From: an uncultured Bacteroidia bacterium
Lineage (GTDB): Bacteria > Bacteroidota > Bacteroidia > Bacteroidales > UBA932
Direction: 5' to 3'
Assembly: GCA_902796455.1 (NCBI GenBank)
Contig: CADBPH010000184.1
Coordinates: 1-7,648 of the forward strand
Length of the DNA: 7,648 nt
Shown here: positions 6,362 to 7,648 of the stretch, one piece after another
Numbering within the stretch: position 1 is the stretch's first letter
How the letters are laid out: each line of letters opens with the position of its first letter
Made by a program: the position numbers and the translations under genes
Notes under the pieces: model-generated
The model's input: the letters and a program-made list of their open reading frames with translations, nothing else
Told to the model about the DNA's origin: nothing
Databases searched by the model: none

Positions 6362-6394
6362 TTTACGCAAAGATAACAAAAACTCCTATATTTG
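6362..6394 (+). promoter_or_regulatory. Promoter of the rsgA-MATE operon
   Basis: TATATTTG (6387-6394) is a full -7 match and the same octamer as in the tRNA-Ala promoter. A weak -33 element (TTTA, 6362-6365) lies 21 bp upstream. Transcription should start near 6400, giving a leader of about 50 nt. The plus and minus -7 boxes are only 11 bp apart, so the two polymerase sites overlap. Confidence 0.7.
6368..6375 (-). promoter_or_regulatory. -7 box of the polyprenyl synthase gene
   Basis: The minus strand reads TATCTTTG, a full match to TAnnTTTG and identical to the rdgB and S41 protease -7 boxes. The start codon is 20 nt downstream, so the leader is short. No good TTTG is found 19 bp upstream (CCTG at 6398..6395). 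Confidence 0.65.
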
Positions 6395-6400
6395 CAGGCG

Positions 6401-6440
6401 GGCCGGCGGCGGATTCGCCGCGGATTCCGGCCTTCCGGGG
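6401..6440 (+). promoter_or_regulatory. GC-rich hairpins in the rsgA leader
   Basis: GGCCGG (6401-6406) can pair with CCGGCC (6427-6432), closing an inner hairpin CGGCG/CGCCG (6407-6411 with 6416-6420, loop GATT). Alternatively CCGG (6427-6430) pairs with CCGG (6435-6438) across CCTT, extended by G-U pairs to 6425 and 6440. The two folds share bases 6427-6432 and cannot coexist. The structure begins almost at the predicted transcript 5' end and stops 10 nt before the ATG. No known riboswitch class is recognised. Confidence 0.5.
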
Positions 6441-6450
6441 AAAATTAAAC

Positions 6451-7416
6451 ATGGAAACGAGAGAAGCAACCGTAGTAAAGAATGCCGGCAGCCATTATTT
6501 GCTGTCGGAGTTGCCGTTATGGGACCCGTTCCCGGCCGTCCTGAAAGGGAAGGTCCGGCTGAGCGGCAGCGCGGCAACCAATCCGGTGGCAGTGGGCGAC
6601 CGCGTCCGTTATCTGCCCGCGGGAGAAGAGGGCGGAAAGCCGTCGCTCCTGCATCCGGCTACCATTGCCGAGGTCCTGCCCCGGAAGAATTACCTGATTC
6701 GGAAATCCACCAATCTTTCCCGGCAGGCCCATGTGCTGGCGGCCAATGTGGATATGGCCTATCTGATTGTCTCTCTGTATTTTCCGGAGATCAAGCTGCC
6801 CTTCTTGGACCGGATGCTGGTTACCTGCGAGGTCTATGGGATTCCCGTGACCATCGTGATGAACAAGGTCGATCTCTATCGGGAGGAAGCACCGGATTAT
6901 GTGGCTGATTTCCACCGGATTTATGAGGGGGCCGGATACCGGGTCCTGGAAACGTCCGTCCTGACGGGAGAGGGGATCCAGGCGCTCCGGGAAGACTGCA
7001 TGGGAAAAATCTGCCTCTTCTCCGGGGAGTCCGGTGTCGGGAAGTCTTCCCTGATCAAAGCCCTGAACCCGCGCCTGGATCCGAAAATCGGGATGATATC
7101 GCAGGCACATCTGCAGGGCAAGCATACGACATCCCTGTACGAGATGTACCGGGCGGACTGGGGCCCCGATGCCCAGGCGTACATCATTGATACGCCCGGT
7201 CTCCGCGGGTTCGGTCTCGTGGATTTGGAGAAAGAGGAGATCGCCCTGTATTTCCCCGAAATGCTGCGCCTGTCCCGGCAATGCCGTTTTACTCCCTGTA
7301 CGCACACGCATGAGCCTGGATGTGCTGTGAAAGAAGCTGTTGAACAGGGACTTGTCAGTGCCGAACGGTACAATTCTTATCTCGGCATGCTGGAAGAGGA
7401 CAGTAAATTCAGATAA
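6451..7416 (+). CDS. rsgA: Ribosome small subunit-dependent GTPase RsgA (YjeQ)
   Basis: The protein has 321 residues. RsgA is a cytoplasmic GTPase that checks late 30S subunit maturation and releases RbfA. Residues 1-75 form the OB fold (with VAVGDRVRYLP at 47-56). The GTPase domain is circularly permuted as in all RsgA: G4 NKVD (138-141), then the P-loop GESGVGKSS (192-200), then G3 DTPG (247-250). HTT (225-227) belongs to the switch I region. The C-terminal zinc site is Cys278, Cys283, His285 and Cys291 in the CTHTHEPGC context. The frame is open upstream to an ATG at 6295, but that would run through the promoter and into the opposite-strand prenyl synthase gene. The ATG at 6451, preceded by AAAATTAAAC, gives the normal family length. 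A MATE gene follows after 2 nt. Confidence 0.97.
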   Translation: METREATVVKNAGSHYLLSELPLWDPFPAVLKGKVRLSGSAATNPVAVGDRVRYLPAGEEGGKPSLLHPATIAEVLPRKNYLIRKSTNLSRQAHVLAANVDMAYLIVSLYFPEIKLPFLDRMLVTCEVYGIPVTIVMNKVDLYREEAPDYVADFHRIYEGAGYRVLETSVLTGEGIQALREDCMGKICLFSGESGVGKSSLIKALNPRLDPKIGMISQAHLQGKHTTSLYEMYRADWGPDAQAYIIDTPGLRGFGLVDLEKEEIALYFPEMLRLSRQCRFTPCTHTHEPGCAVKEAVEQGLVSAERYNSYLGMLEEDSKFR

Positions 7417-7418
7417 GC

Positions 7419-7648
7419 ATGACCCCGCTGAACCGGGATATACTCAAACTGGCCGTTCCCAGTATCCTGGCCAATATCACTGTCCCGCTGGTCGGGATGG
7501 TAGATCTGGCCGTTGCCGGTCATCTGGACGGGAATGCCGCCTCCCTGATCGGAGGCGTCACGATCGGCACCATGCTGTTCGATCTCTTGTACTGGAATTT
7601 CGGTTTCCTGCGCGTGGGAACCGGAGGGCTTACGGCCCAGGCCTATGG
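7419..7648 (+). CDS. MATE family efflux transporter, DinF-like (N-terminal part)
   Basis: The ATG at 7419 opens a frame that continues past the right edge, giving the first 76 complete codons. The sequence starts MTPLNRDILKLAVPSILANI and continues with a hydrophobic helix and MVDLAVAGHLDG, then VTIGTMLFDLLYWNFGFLRVG and TGGLTAQAYG. This is the usual opening of MATE transporters: first helix, the VD..VAGHL loop, second helix, and the FGFLR.GT.G..AQA element of the DinF branch. MATE proteins are inner-membrane antiporters that export drugs or metabolites using Na+ or H+ gradients; the substrate is not predictable. Only 2 nt separate it from the rsgA stop, so it should be cotranscribed and translationally coupled. 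Nothing can be said about the C-terminal part. Confidence 0.9.
   Translation, partial: MTPLNRDILKLAVPSILANITVPLVGMVDLAVAGHLDGNAASLIGGVTIGTMLFDLLYWNFGFLRVGTGGLTAQAY

Noticed and set aside
6295..6450. N-terminal extension of RsgA from an ATG at 6295
   Set aside because: It would add 52 residues not found in RsgA, run through the divergent promoter and overlap the start of the prenyl synthase gene.
6517..7311. 264-codon minus-strand open frame opposite rsgA
   Set aside because: Complete overlap with a confidently identified gene, no recognisable motif and no promoter; a reverse-frame shadow.
1..7648. CRISPR array, insertion sequence, prophage or defence island
   Set aside because: No regularly spaced repeats, transposase, terminal inverted repeats or phage proteins were found. 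Every long stretch is covered by a recognisable chromosomal gene family.

Overview
The window reads as a stretch of ordinary chromosome from a member of the Bacteroidota, most likely Bacteroidales. The evidence is Bacteroidetes-type promoters (TAnnTTTG -7 boxes, one with a perfect TTTG -33 box at 19 bp), A-rich start regions without clear Shine-Dalgarno sequences, and protein types usual in that phylum. Base composition is fairly GC-rich for the group. Genus cannot be read from the sequence.

Layout, left to right. A minus-strand tRNA-Ala(GGC), cut by the left edge, has its own strong promoter and diverges from a secreted phosphodiester glycosidase (DUF2233/NAGPA) gene that starts with TTG. 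That gene converges, with one base between the stop codons, on a minus-strand rdgB-recO operon (nucleotide-pool sanitation, recombinational repair). A symmetric divergent promoter region of about 130 bp separates rdgB from a plus-strand pair: an exported S41 C-terminal processing protease and a U32-family protein with a cysteine pattern that points to an Fe-S RNA hydroxylase. The U32 gene converges on a minus-strand short-chain polyprenyl diphosphate synthase, and the two stop codons overlap. A second compact divergent promoter region leads to plus-strand rsgA (30S ribosome maturation GTPase) and, 2 nt later, a DinF-like MATE transporter that runs off the right edge.

The genes are mostly housekeeping: translation (tRNA-Ala, RsgA, probably the U32 protein), genome and nucleotide maintenance (RdgB, RecO), envelope (S41 protease, phosphodiester glycosidase, prenyl synthase, MATE transporter). 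They do not form one pathway. Coding density is extreme: no gap exceeds about 130 bp, so there is little room for intergenic terminators.

I see no mobile element, CRISPR array, phage gene or unknown defence-like cassette, and I do not think the window holds a new multi-gene system. The points most worth checking are in the non-coding DNA: a perfect 13-bp inverted repeat carrying both -7 boxes between rdgB and the S41 gene, a 14-bp perfect palindrome in the S41 leader, and mutually exclusive GC-rich hairpins in the rsgA leader.
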